From Ptiloglossa arizonensis (Eukaryota > Arthropoda > Insecta > Hymenoptera > Colletidae): a DNA stretch of 64,000 nt. A program made the position numbers and the translations under genes. The notes under the pieces are model-generated. The model had not been told where the DNA came from. It did not search any database and saw only the letters and a program-made list of their open reading frames with translations. The stretch lies in contig NC_135060.1 in NCBI RefSeq assembly GCF_051014685.1, positions 9,486,001-9,550,000 on the forward strand, given 5' to 3'. Shown here one piece after another: positions 1 through 11,739 of the stretch (positions are counted from its first letter, which is position 1; each line of letters starts with the position of its first letter).

Positions 1-2100
1 TTTATTTTCATTATTTGTCAAGTTTCTAAAGATGTATCCTTCGTTGATTGATTTTCTCGACAGTTCAGCGTGATATTTTTCGATCGAAACTCGTGAAAAT
101 CAAACATTGAGGCCAACAGTTCGTCTTTTCAGAACCTTATCGTTTTTTATCGCTCCAATGCAAACATTCACCAAAGAAATCGTGCGTCGGACGTTGGAAC
201 AAAGTTTTCGTCACTTTGATTTCCAAAGAAGTTATCCGTGCAAGGGTTAAATAATTTCTACAAGAACGTAAATGTTTTCCTCTTAGCGTCGAACAACGCG
301 CAGGATTGTTGTTCTCGTTCGCTATTAACGCAGTAATATTGCATCGAACGAATTGCGTAGAAATTGGAGTAAATGAAAATCTATCGGATTATGATCCGTA
401 GAATACGACGAGCACGGGTAAATGTAGATTTATATGTCACAGTTGAATCGCAATAATTGTCATCGCAACTCGGCATTGTTACATCGAAAGGTAATTCCTA
501 TTTTCATTGTCAACGATGATCGTATTTCCAATTGGAGCGAAATCACCCTTTGCAAATTGCCCCGATTGGAAGGCAATTGATTTCTTCGAAGTATTTAATA
601 TTTTGTTATTACCTCGTATCCAGTGCTCTAAATTATTTTTATCGTCGTTTCAATCGATCTTTCGCCAATTCTGAACTGTTCGAAGCATTTTGGAGCGGTA
701 CGTATATTATTCGAGTAAAAAATTATGTTACTCGACCGAACTGTATTTTTTGCATTCAGAAAATATTATCAACCGACAGAAATGAATATAGCTCGCATTT
801 ATTAATATTCGAATCTTGCGGTTCGATCGGTTGGTAAAATCTACCCTTGGAAACAACGCGACTCGAGAAAAAAGTCGACGAAAATACGAAGAATTGGAAA
901 ACTTCCCAGTGACCTGAAATTTCAGAAGCGTGTAGTAACCTCCGTTTACCGATTCGACATCGTCGTTTATCCGAAATGTAAATACTTCGTCGACCGTGTC
1001 GCAAATCCACTCGCGTTATATCCTGCAATCGCAGAAATTTTCCAAGAAACACCAAAGCTACAGTGAAGACGGATCGCTCGGGAAATGGGTCAGAATTCGA
1101 CGATCGATTCGTCGGTATTTCCGAGGCGAATATTTTTTCAATTCGTTACCAAGAACGGTAACGCATTACGCGTACAGAATACCGCGACGGAAGCGTCGAT
1201 AACGCTTAACATACGATTAATCACTGTCACGATTAGTTTCGTCTCCCCTGGTATTTTCTTCCCCGACATTGGTATCTATTTCTTCTTCTTCGTTAGTCGT
1301 TGCTTCGGGCTGATTAAAAGATACCTTTGCCTCTTTGAGGAGCACCATGGCCTCGAGGAAAAGCTATTTTGCATACTGCGCGAAGGGGGATGTAAACTAC
1401 TTATACAAATAGAGCCTGACGAAATAAGGAGCATGTGTAACAGATCCTCGTTTGTAACTGTTCCCCAAGTTTCCCCGGTGAAATTTCAGCGAAAACTTTT
1501 CGAAGCCTTTGTTTCTGACTTCCCTAGCTTCGTCGAGTAATTGGTCAATAGGTGGGAGAGCTCGCGATACAATGCCAGGCTCGTAGCAGTTGACGAACAA
1601 AAGCGGACGGATACGTAGTTATATGCGGGTTTTTTGAACGTAATTTTCCTCGTGGTAATATACGCGAGATACCTATATTTTTCGGAGCTTCGAAGTTACA
1701 CCGTAAACCAACTTTCTAATTAAAAAGAAAAAAAAAGAAGAAAACAGCGAAAGCACGATGGTGAGACAAATTGATCGGAGAATTATTACTACCCAAATTT
1801 CTCGCACGATCTTACGGATCGAAGACCGATTTACCGAAACACCGTTACGAATTTAACAAAGCGTGTAGCCCGTTCCAATTGTCGTATTGTAAAATTTCGC
1901 GAACCGAATAATCACCGTTCGGCCCGAACGTTTAATATTCTCGGAGGCTCGGGCTGCTATTACTCGGTGTAAATTGCGTGTCGGAGATGAAATACAATTC
2001 ACCGACGGTCGCTCGATTTAAGTAACTCGGTTGCGAACGCACGGGACGCGGTACCCGAATATTTACAATTTCATCGCGTACCTAATCCGATTCGTTCGAA
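1..2100. other. Gene-free stretch, no recognisable feature
   Basis: AT-rich to moderate-GC DNA with frequent TCGA and CGAA words. The open frames here are short, overlap on both strands and match no protein family I know. A pyrimidine-rich run ending in TTAG near 1293 resembles a 3' splice site, but no open exon with a donor follows it. I see no structured repeat or RNA gene. Confidence 0.6.
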
Positions 2101-2960
2101 GTGGCTCGTAATTACACATTTTGCCCCTGTTGCCGTTCAGTGGATTTCGTTCGCACAGCGGGACGACGCTCGAGCTGGGTCCATTGGTTCAGGTCCGAGG
2201 GAGCGGACGTGGTGGCCGATACGGAAACAAAACGCAATAATAATCCAAAGCGTCTGACGGTGTGCGCGGAAACCCGATCCGCAATGCACTTTTCATTAAT
2301 TACCCCGCGATAACAATTTCGCGTCGCGGGTCCGCGCGCGCGCGCGAGCGAGCGAGCGAGCGCACCTGCTCTCGCGCCTTCCACGGCTAAATTCCGCGGA
2401 ACAATGTGTCGTTAATGCCGCGTAAATACCCTTTCATTAATTAATATTATGAGTTTCACTTATAGCCGCGTTCTAAATACCAGCCGCGCGGTGGCGGCGT
2501 TTCGCGGAACAATATGCCCCGCACGCCGTATAAATCGCAAACTTTCAAACATTCCACGTCGTCCACCCTCCACCGTGCCAGCCACCCCTCCTACTCCTCC
2601 TCTTCCACCCGTTGTTCCCCGGTTTCGTCGCGCAACCCGCGAAAGCTCCAGACACCCTCTGGCGCGGCGGATAAAGGTTAACGAAGTCTCCTCCGACCGG
2701 TTTACCGTCGGAATTTTCGGTGCACGCGCGAAAAAACACTTTTCGCCACGGGTATACACCGGGGGCGGGATTAAAAGGCCGACGTTTTTTCTCGCCTGTA
2801 GGGTTGTGGACGAGGGGTCGTAGAGGGTGAAGGGGACCGGGGCGGAAGGGAGGACACCAACGACGGAGATACTGACCGAATACCCCCTTTCCCCGCCCCT
2901 CCGTAACCTCTCCGCTCGGTGCGTTCTCTTTTTCGCGGTAAATCATTTAGGAAGGCGACG
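2101..2960. promoter_or_regulatory. Candidate cis-regulatory block with duplicated motif modules
   Basis: GC-rich DNA contains AT cores that recur in pairs. TTTCATTAATTA (homeodomain-type ATTA/TAAT core) is at 2291-2302 and 2432-2443. CGCGGAACAAT (with AACAAT, a SOX/HMG-type core) is at 2395-2405 and 2503-2513. GCCGCG followed by TAAATACC is near 2417 and 2465. A CG/AGCG simple repeat (2332-2363) lies between them. Paired reuse of the same short motifs at roughly 110-140 bp spacing is typical of enhancers or of an old local duplication. No convincing coding frame is present. The regulatory role is inference; the motif pairs are seen directly. Confidence 0.35.
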
Positions 2961-3020
2961 CGCACGCGCAGGTACGAAAAGGGACGTAAAAACGACGCGG
3001 CCCGGTACCCGAAAAGCCCG

Positions 3021-3640
3021 TTAGCATACATCACCAATATTATCTCGGGGAGGGCCGTGCCACACGATATTACCGGGGCTTAGAACGCCGGGACTGACTT
3101 CATTATGTGCCAGGGGGCGAGCGAGCGCAACAGAACGAGAGAGAAAGAGAAAGAGAGATAGAGATAGATATATACAGAGAGAGAGAGAACCGTCGAATGG
3201 AATGTGGAATGGTTGGTCGGTCGAGCACACACGGCCGGCTGGCCTGGGCTGCTCGGTTGCTCGGCTTGCTTCCTCTCCGCCAGCCCGAGCCGAGCCGAGC
3301 CAAGCGGACAGCGGATCGGGTCTGTGTGCACCGCTGCAAGTCGAGCGTGGAAAGTGCGTGTTTAGAGTCGCGTGTGTTTTCGGCCGAACGGTGGTCGGGG
3401 GCACCGAAAACTACGCCCGAAACAGGGTGGCGCACGCGAGCCAGGGCACCCCACACCCTTTCGTTCAACGGGCAGAGCGCGTTACGCGTTTTCCTCGCGT
3501 TTGGAAAACTGGACACACACCGGAGCCACCACCGTGGCTTTTCGCGAGACATTTTTCCGCGACGAGGATTCCCCCTCTGGCTCCAACGCGCGGGCGCGCG
3601 TACGTGCATACGCGCACGAATTTCTCGTTTAATTTTTCGT
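3021..3640. promoter_or_regulatory. CpG-rich, GA-tract region, promoter-like
   Basis: A (GA)n-rich run at 3135-3188, which could bind GAGA-type factors, is followed by very CpG-rich sequence containing tandem GAGCC/GAGCCGAGCC words near 3286-3300. Frames up to about 200 codons run through it on both strands, but they encode low-complexity RE, SL or RA-rich peptides that mirror the repeats. The composition suits a broad insect promoter or untranslated first exon. No TATA box or convincing coding start was seen, so the strand and the gene served are unknown. Confidence 0.25.
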
Positions 3641-3644
3641 TGCT

Positions 3645-3730
3645 TCTTTCCTTTTTTTTTTGTAATTTTTCTTTTTTTCCCGTACCCCTTCTCCCTCGGT
3701 TTGTTTCGTTTTTTTTTTTCTCCCTTTTAG
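3645..3730 (+). other. Long T/pyrimidine tract ending in TTTTAG
   Basis: About 85 bases of T-rich sequence with several T8-T9 runs end in CTCCCTTTTAG at 3730, an acceptor-like arrangement on the plus strand. The sequence beyond it has stops in all frames within a short distance and no nearby good donor. It may be a non-coding exon acceptor or simply a T-rich low-complexity tract. Confidence 0.2.
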
Positions 3731-4590
3731 ACGCGCGAACGTAATTTTAATTGCGCGGTTGTCCGCCTTGTTATGCGAATTTGCGAGCTACTTTTTCGTT
3801 TCGTTTCGTTTGAAATTACCGGGCGGGAATTCGCGTTGCCTCGAGTTTCTCGCCGTGGGCTTCCTCCGGACCCACCGTCGCCGCCACCTCCCGTTTTGGC
3901 CCGGAGCGAACCGAAAATTTCACCGTTTCCGTTTCGTCGACCGGGTTTATCGCCGTTGCTTGTTTTCCTCTCGCGAGAACGCGACGGAGGGTGCGTGGAT
4001 TTGTTTCGTCAGCGATCAAGAGGAAACGGACGTTGGATTTCTCGCTACGACGATGCTGAATCTCGCTTTCGTACGCTTCTCGGCCTCCTAATCTTTCCGC
4101 CCGAACGAACCTGTATTCGGAGTATGACGTTACATCCTGTGCGCGTTGCTGCCCAACGACGTAACCGAAGATATGTAAATACCGTGGAAGGGTACTGTAC
4201 GCGCGGTATGTAACGCTAGCCCCGCGATAAGTCGACGCGCGGAGCGTTGATTTTCGTTACGAAATCGATAACGATAACGCGATCGTTGGTGTACGTTTCC
4301 CAGTCTCCGCGCGATCGTCGAGAGTATTCGTGTCGACCGGTCCGAGGAACAATACGAGTCACGGTCGTGTTCGAATAATCTCGAAACTGCGCGCAAAATG
4401 CATAGAGCTGCACCTTGGCATCGGGAACGGAACAAAAGAAATACCCCCACCCGTGTTTCGAGCAGTCCTTCGACTCTTCGATTATCGACTACTTGGACGC
4501 GAAACGCACGCTCCTTCGCGAAACGCACGGAACACCTTCTCGCGGGTCGAGTATACGTACGCTTTGAACGCTCATAGGCGTTTACCGCGC

Positions 4591-4626
4591 ACCGATCCAC
4601 CGATGCACCGATGCACCGATGCATCG
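4591..4626. repeat. 8-bp tandem repeat (ACCGATGC)
   Basis: ACCGATCC is followed by three exact ACCGATGC units and a partial fifth unit. It is a short minisatellite in otherwise unique DNA. Confidence 0.8.
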
Positions 4627-5133
4627 CGGTGAAAGCTTTGAATGCAACAAGCTGGTTTTTCAAACACGTCGAAATGTGGTTCTCGTACTTGCATCGTTCT
4701 TCGACACGTTGATTCGTTTAATTCGGACGATGGAAATTTGTATCGTCTCGTTGAACGTTTAATAAGTAACTCGTGGGAAACATTTCGAAATTTCTTTCGC
4801 GAAGAGAACCGCGTGCTTCGGAACGGTACCATGTGTTTCCACGTTGCGGGTGATGCGTTCTAATGTTTTACGAGCGAAACGAAGCAAATGTATGCACGAT
4901 TTCGACGCAAATTTTGGATACGGACGTGGAAGCTCTGCTCCGAAAAAATACCTCGCCGTACAAAGCGTCGAGAAAAATAGAGCTACGCGACAAATTGGAT
5001 TTCGACGCCAATTCGAACTTCGCGTCAGGGGGGAAATTCGCGACAATGTTTCAATCGGTCCCCGGTTATTATTCGAACAGTTGATCGGAGTATCGTTTTA
5101 ATGTTTAACCAACTACTCGACGACTGCAATCCC

Positions 5134-5163
5134 TGCGTTCGATCGCTGAAATGATCGAACGCA
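5134..5163. repeat. Perfect inverted repeat, 11-bp stem and 8-nt loop
   Basis: TGCGTTCGATC at 5134-5144 is followed by the loop GCTGAAAT and then its exact reverse complement at 5153-5163. The right arm together with the following bases, GATCGAACGCAATTAAAT, recurs at about 31196. No T-run follows, so it is not a terminator of bacterial type. A protein-binding palindrome or chance are the alternatives. Confidence 0.6.
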
Positions 5164-7201
5164 ATTAAATGGCTATCCGGAACGTAGAAACGCTGCTCTT
5201 CGAGCGTGGATCGATCGAACCGAGTCGTTCTTTGGTCCCGAAGCTAGACTTTGCGCGTTTAGATATTTATTCGCGTCGAGTTATCGTAAAAAAATGAGTC
5301 CACGGTGCGGCGATACTCGCGCCAAGTCGATCATTAACGCGCACCGTGTTTGTCGAGATTAAACAAAATTTTAGTCTCGATGGATTCGATATTGCCTCGT
5401 ATCGATGTAAAACGAACAATTTTCAACCAAATGGTTTTCGATTCGTGTTACGTTTTCGAGGAATTTTCAACCGCGGAGAAGATCGACGAAATTTGCAAAG
5501 AAATTTGTCGCAATTTCTCCGTATCGCGGATTCAAACCAAACGCGATGGCGCGTTCAGGTTCTCTCGGACGACGAAAAAATCGAGCGCGTAGCAAAACCG
5601 GAAATCGCAATTTTCCATTATCCGGCTACCGAACAGCACGTTAATTTAATCTGCACTTGCGGCTGTGACTGTGCGCCACGATACGATCGTGGATCGTGAG
5701 CCCCGGTATCGAATCTCTGGTAACTAACAGAACGGATATTAATTTCGACGAGCTTCTCAAACTGATCCATTGATCCAATTTGCACGCACATTTGACGTGT
5801 AACGTGCTCTCCCCGTGTATGCACGTAAGTGTAATGAAATTTACGCGAAACGCTGTGTTCGCTCGCATCTAATTGGCTCGTACGATGAAAGACCACTTTC
5901 GTGCAAATTCTGTTCACGTTTCGGCGTACCGACGAGTTCCGTTTCAATTTATAAATCCACCCCCTCCCCGATCCAGCGAACGCAAAGCTGCGAAACAGAA
6001 TTTCGGGGATGCTTGTGTAAATAAGGTTATACGGATGGAACAGAACGTTTCGGGTACTCGAAACGATTTCTGTTTTCGAGCACGACGGGACGGCGCTTCA
6101 AAGACGCTGCTTAGAGAAATTAGTAAATTGCATACGCAAACAATTTTGCGGTGCAAGCTGCTAGCTTTTCCATTTGCGACGCGACGAACAAATTTTCGAA
6201 AGAAATTCGCGTTCACAATTTTTCAGGTTACTCCGATCCTTCGAAACGTAATATGGTAATTTTTGCACAAGGTTCTACGGATCGTATCCGACGTAAAACG
6301 AAATTTAATCGTCGATGAAAATGTGATTTCAAAATTATATCAATCCCGAGTATTTACATCGAATATATACAAATACACGAATTATTCGAATTTTAAACAG
6401 GCAGACTCTGGTAACAGTGATTATCGAACAATATCGTCTACATGATAGAGCATCGCGGAACATTTTTCCGAGCGAGTATTTGCTCAAGATAGGGTCGATG
6501 AAATCAACGTCGGTATCGGTCGATGTTCGAGTCAATATTTTCGAGAGAAGAAATTCAACTATTCGGCGCACTTCGTGGTTTCATTTCGTTGGTTGAAGTT
6601 GAAGAATCCACTTGTTCATTTTTACTCCAGTCCCGTGTCTACTATAACACGAAATACGACGAATTCACGCGGTAAAACTTTGATTCGGTATCTAAACTGT
6701 ACTGTACTCGCAAGCATATATAAATTGAACAGAGTTAACGCAACTCGGAAATGTAGCTCGAACCTTACAAAGGTGAATCTTCGTACTTTGTTTCGTAGGG
6801 AGCACTTCGAGAAGAAGAAGAACTTCGTTTCTCAAAAAAACCAATCACGTTTGCAGACCAAGAACAGCGGTCATCGTGCAACCTGGGAACGAAAATGTTT
6901 GCAATTCGAAGTCGTTTTATTCAGCGAACCGTGTCGCGAACTTTCCCCCATTCCGAAAATTTTCTAAACGAAAGCTGACCCCGAGTTCGATAATTGCTCC
7001 GCGAGTAAGTCGGCACCGGGGGTCTCCAACTGGTTGGTCGGTTCCTTTACTCCCCTTCTATCTGCTCTCGCGCAAGATTTGCCCCGACTGCTGAATTACC
7101 CCGCGTAAATCCTTAATTCGACCGTAAACTCGAGGAGCTCGGGATACTTTCTTTGCTCTGCCTAGAAATCTACGAATGATGTTTGCGTAAGTAGCCAGGT
7201 A

Positions 7202-7217
7202 CAGAGAGAGAGAAAGA

Positions 7218-7259
<42 letters not shown>

Positions 7260-7280
7260 CAGAGGGCCAGAGAGAGAAAG
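7202..7280. repeat. (GA)n microsatellite
   Basis: Nearly pure AG dinucleotide repeat with a few interruptions (AAAG, GGG, CCAG). It is one of several GA/CT tracts in this window. Confidence 0.9.
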
Positions 7281-7299
7281 GTAACGGTCTAAGACCAGA

Positions 7300-8190
7300 G
7301 GGAACGAGAAGTCGGTAGCCGACCAACAGCCTCGAGTTTCCCTTTGGTCGCCAAACGCACCTAAAGATTCCCGAGATTAAAAGCTAGCACACCGACGACT
7401 GTCCTTTCTATCTCGGTTCGTTCGGCAACCCTCTCGAACGCTCGCAACGAAGACTGACTGGCTAATGAAGGATGATAGCAGGGACTCGGTCCGCCATGCG
7501 GTACCCGAAGCCGCGCATTCCTGCGGTCTCGACCACCGACCTCTCCACCTTCCCCTGTGAACGTCGAGACATTGACTTTGCGAGCCGAGCTCCCGAACTT
7601 GGATCTTAACTCCTCGAAGCTCTTGGACGCCGACCGGCCTGCGGTCGAATTATCCCCTTTGAAGCCCCCTCGGAGGAACCACCCTCTCGAAGGTATCACC
7701 GTGAAAGAGTTGCCCGTGGCTCGTCGCGCATTCAACCGAGAAATCATTAGCCAACTTTTCTCGGTTAATTCGGTCTCGGTAAAGATGGAGCGAGAGAGAG
7801 AGAGAGAGGAAGAGAGGGAGATGGAGAGGAAAGAAGCGTCTCTTTCGCGTATCTGTCGCGTGCCGCATCGACCACGCGGTTTTTACATCGAACGGTCGAA
7901 GTCCCTCTTGGAAGTTCTCGAGTCCCGCGTTGAAAGGGATAACCGAGGGAAAAAGCTCGCGAGCCGCAAGAACTCGTCGAGGACGAGAGGGGCGGCGCGG
8001 AGCTCGAGACTGGGAGGAGGAACGAGCTCCAAGAGGAAGAGCGCGAAATACGCGACAAAACGACGTCCACGGTACCGGGCTGGAACCCATAGATCGTAGC
8101 CGTGAACCGTGAGTCCGTTTTAAGATGGCGGCGGCGCCCCAGCGCCGAGATTATTGCGTCGATGCGATGGGAGAAACAAGACGATAAAAC
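7300..8190 (+). promoter_or_regulatory. CpG-rich island with GA tract and YY1/Pho-like ATGGCGGC site
   Basis: A CpG-rich block with a second GA run at 7789-7832 ends at 8122 in AAGATGGCGGC, an excellent match to the YY1/Pleiohomeotic class of site, which often lies at or just downstream of transcription starts. The ATG inside it (8125) opens only a 20-codon frame (MAAAPQRR...) that stops at 8187. A 180-codon frame (7557-8099, plus) is open through the island, but it is rich in R, E and S where it crosses the GA tract and matches no family I recognise. A promoter or untranslated first exon is plausible; a protein-coding exon is not supported. Confidence 0.25.
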
Positions 8191-10150
8191 TTCAAGATTA
8201 ATCGTCGCTTTAATTCTTCTATCGGTGGTGAACGGTCGAAAGTTTCGGTAAACAGGTTCTACTTGGGAGAATTTTCCTTCCAGCGATTTTTCCAGCGGAT
8301 GGAAAATTCTTTTATCGCGTTCCTTGCGCGAAAGTAAGTCAAAGAATTATTTTATCCCCCGCGAGAGACTTTGTTCTTCGGGACGGTGATCTTGCGAGTA
8401 ATTCCCGGTTTGGAGGAAGAAAAGTAGCGAGTTTTAACGCTAACGGGGAACACGAGCGAGCGAAACAGAGCAACAGCGAGCTAGTCTGTGCGTAAAGTTT
8501 GCTCGTAAAAATACGTTTCGTTAAAAATTTAAATACAACGCAATAAACGATGCACGCGATCGAACGGCGGTACAAAAGTTTTTGGAACAATTGCCTCTCG
8601 AATGGAACTGAAATGTATTTACGATAGATTTTTCGCGCTTCGTTTTATTGTAACTTTACCAGGGTACTTTGCTTACCGTATTTACAGCTACATTCTATGT
8701 TTACAATCTACATTGCGTAACGCGTACATCGATCAGTACGAACTTCGTGGTTGAAACGCGGTTCGATGTATTAATAGAGAATTTATCGTAGGTCGTTGAA
8801 AATGTTTAATTAAAAGCGAAGCGTTCGATGATCTCGGATCACGCCACTTTCCGACACCCATAACCGAGAAACTAAGAGAATATCGAATCGAGTTTTAACG
8901 AAGCGCACGTGCACCGAACAGATTTTCGGTGCCTCGGATAGAAAACGAATTATTCCGCTGTATCGATTTATTTTCGCGCAACTATTTGTTCGCGGTGTTT
9001 GTATCGTATAATCCCGACCACACCGCCGTTTAAACACGGAAAATTATTCACCTGGAAAGTCATCGGTTTAAATCGATCCGCTCGAACTTTTTATTATTTG
9101 AAAGATTCGGGATCGTACCCGTGACGAGGTAAAAAGCAATTAACAACGACGATGACACGAACACAAGCACGCTCCTGTATATTTTCTACGTTTCGATCTT
9201 AGCGTCGGGGCTTCTTTATTAAATAATGTTAGTCCGTACAGAAAATTATACAAAAAATTAAACTCCGTCGCAGCGTATACAATGTACGCGAACGAATGTT
9301 CGTTCGAACATTCTTTTTTCATTTTTTTTTATCACACGAGTAGTATCTTTGTTTTCGAGTATGCATTTATGCGGACATCTTTCTCGGCGAGGATGATCAG
9401 CGATAAATTATCCGAGAGTTCAAGATCAACCGGTGGACACTTTTTTTTCAATTTTAAGATAAGATCGTACACGAAATTTCGACGCTTTTTTCCCAAAACG
9501 ATGCCAAGTGTCTTGGAAAAAGTGAGACAACTGTATCGTAGAAAACAATTTTTGCCTCCAACGTTCCGGTGTCTTTTAACAAATATGCGTACCCATTTTC
9601 TAAACGTTTCGCGACTCAAATCGATCCTCGCGTTTATTTTCGCAAACAATATTATTGTATTCTTTTGGATGGTGCCCGCGTTTGTACGCAACGTGACGGC
9701 GCAACGAGCGGTGTCGGTGGGACTGAAAAATTGCCTTTAAAATATTTTCCACCGCGACACGTTGCCAAAGTGCAAATTGGCCCTCTGGCAAAAATGCGTT
9801 TGACGTGCCGGATCCGAACGAATCCACGAGCCAGGGTGGGATCACCCTAGTTCGAGTCGTAGGGGACGATTAAAAAATGATTTCTTTATCGACGCCCGGA
9901 TCGAAGAAAACCATGCTTACCTGTAAGTTTTCATTAACGCGATAAAGTCGGACAGCGTGGATCCGAAACGTTGAATAAAACACGATTGTTCCGGTGTGTC
10001 GAGAGTCGGGCGAGCGAGCGACAGCTTACACGACCGGAGCCAGAAGGAGACCAGCTTTACTTGCATTAGCTTGCATCTTTTCTTTATCCGAAACGAAATC
10101 CGCTCGCGATGTAAGCTTGCCCAGTGTTCGGTGTACGAAACGCGGAACAA
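8191..10150. other. Gene-free stretch
   Basis: Moderate-GC DNA without repeats or convincing exons. On the minus strand at about 9915-9930 there is TTACAG directly followed by GTAAGC, but it lacks a pyrimidine tract. Frames in 9282-9850 are compositionally ordinary and unrecognised. Confidence 0.55.
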
Positions 10151-10159
10151 AATCTCCGG

Positions 10160-10640
10160 AATAGCGAACGCCGCTACCGAGGACGAGGAAGGTGGGGTGG
10201 AGGTGGAGGTGGAGGAGGCGGTTGAAGGCAGGAGCGCGGCGCGCTTGTCGGATATTCCAACGACAGGATTACAGTCACCCTCGAGAGAGCCTTCCTTTTC
10301 TTTTCTATCCCCTCTCGTGGCCTCTCCACCTTCTCCGTTTCTCTCTCTCTGGCTCTCTCTTTCTCTCTCTCTGTTCTCTTTATTCCGCTGGAAAACACTT
10401 TGTAGCCGGCGTGTAAACGTGCGAAAGTGCCCGCCAGCTCGACGAGAGGAAACGATTCCGTGAGGTGGCGAGAACGAACGGTGGTACTCCCGTCGGCGAT
10501 AAAAAGGATAATGAGGATATAATGTGGCGCGCGGTGTTCCGGATGTTTAGGCGAAACGCGCGTTATCGCGTCCAGCTGGTTAAAGTCCTCGCGTAATGAG
10601 CGCGCGGTAAAAAAATAAAAAAAAAAAAAACAAGTCTCGG
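10160..10640. other. GC-rich low-complexity block
   Basis: GGTGGA repeats at 10190-10219, a (CT)n-rich run at 10339-10380, then AT cores in CpG-rich sequence and an interrupted poly(A) run at 10609-10630. Overlapping frames encode G/E- or S/L-rich peptides that simply translate the repeats. It could be regulatory or an untranslated exon, but nothing decides this. Confidence 0.35.
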
Positions 10641-10989
10641 ATTGCGTAACCGGTACCCGAAGCCCTTCGCGAAGGAGAACGCGCATCGAGCTCCGGGCTG
10701 CACGCCCGATCAAATGGAATTTTAATGAAATTTCGCCTACGCCTCTGGGCGAACGAAACCGACCAGCCTTTCTCGATACGAAGTTCGAATGTTTCGCTTT
10801 TGACTCGTTTTTTTACCGAACGCGCTTTCAAGGATTGGAGATAAGTATCGATCCGTTGGTAATATCGGTAGGTCGTTCGATAGAGAGGATTAATCATCTG
10901 GCGGTGGATTTTGGGTCTCGCGAGACCCGTGCATTCATATTTTCTTTTACGTTCGGTGTTGCTTGGATTCTTGAAACGTAACGTTGCGG

Positions 10990-11475
10990 ATTTCCTCTCT
11001 CTGCTATTAGTAGCGAGATGAACAATGGTAATCAGTATTCTTTGCAGCAGCAAGTAAGAGAAACGAAATTTATATGCAAGTATATTGATCAGGACTATCC
11101 CAAGTTTATCACGCAGACGAACACATCTGTTACTTAGATGAGAGAATTATAAAATTGCAGCTTCCCTCTCTCTACTATTAGTAGCGAGATGAACAACGGT
11201 AATCAGTATTCTTTGCAACAGCAAGTAAGAGAAACGAAACTTATATGCAAGTATATTGATCAGGACTATCCTAAGGTTATCACGCAGACGAACACATCTG
11301 TTACTTAGATGAGAGAATTATAAAATTGCAGCTTCCCTCTCTCTACTATTAGTAGCGAGACGAACAACGGTAATCAGTATTCTCTGTAGCAGCAAGTATT
11401 AGGAAGATTAGGACTATCCCAAGTTTATCACGCGGACGAACACATCTGTTACTTAGATGAGAGAATTATAAAATT
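10990..11475. repeat. 171-bp tandem repeat, three units
   Basis: The unit contains CTATTAGTAGCGAGA and AACACATCTGTTACTTAGAT. The anchor TAGCGAGA starts at 11011, 11182 and 11353, which fixes the period at 171 bp. Units 1 and 2 are complete and closely alike. Unit 3 has an internal deletion after AGCAAGTA and ends near 11475. A monomer of about 170 bp is a common satellite length, but only three units are here. Upstream and downstream DNA is unrelated. Confidence 0.9.
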
Positions 11476-11565
11476 CAATTATTAAAATCACCTTCTTCTT
11501 TATAACCAAAGAACGCCGGCAACTATAACGAGTACACTATCTTATATAATATATTATCTTCGTCG

Positions 11566-11736
11566 TTGTATATTTTTAGCTACGTTAATTTTGAAACTCG
11601 AGATTATGTTTCCTTTTGTTTCTTTTTCTTCTTTTGTTACGACACACGTAACAAAATGATTGTATATTTTTACCTACGTTAATTTTGAAACGCGAAATTA
11701 CATTTTCATTTCTTTTTTTTTCTGTTACGACACACG
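11566..11736. repeat. Imperfect tandem duplication, about 94-bp period
   Basis: TTGTATATTTTTA ... GTTACGACACACG occurs at 11566-11648 and again at 11660-11736. The second unit is slightly shorter in its pyrimidine run. The array lies about 90 bp past the 171-bp array and is unrelated to it in sequence. Confidence 0.8.
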
Positions 11737-11739
11737 ATA

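Larger units (their letters stand above)
3741..7190. other. Gene-free stretch
   Basis: No recognisable gene or transposon. The only structures noted are an 8-bp tandem repeat at 4591-4626, a perfect hairpin at 5134-5163, and a 9-bp inverted pair (CACGGTGCG at 5302, CGCACCGTG at 5340). Frames such as that at 5380-5592 are short and without family resemblance. Confidence 0.55.

Noticed and set aside
5134..5163. Rho-independent terminator
   Set aside because: No T-run after the stem, and the window is eukaryotic in character.
7557..8099. 180-codon plus frame as a gene
   Set aside because: Runs through a GA microsatellite (encoding ERERE) and a CpG island; no family resemblance and equally long minus frames overlap it.
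9905..9930. Minus-strand TTACAG followed by GTAAGC as a second recursive splice site
   Set aside because: No pyrimidine tract or branch-like sequence upstream on the minus strand (the preceding bases are GAAAAC).
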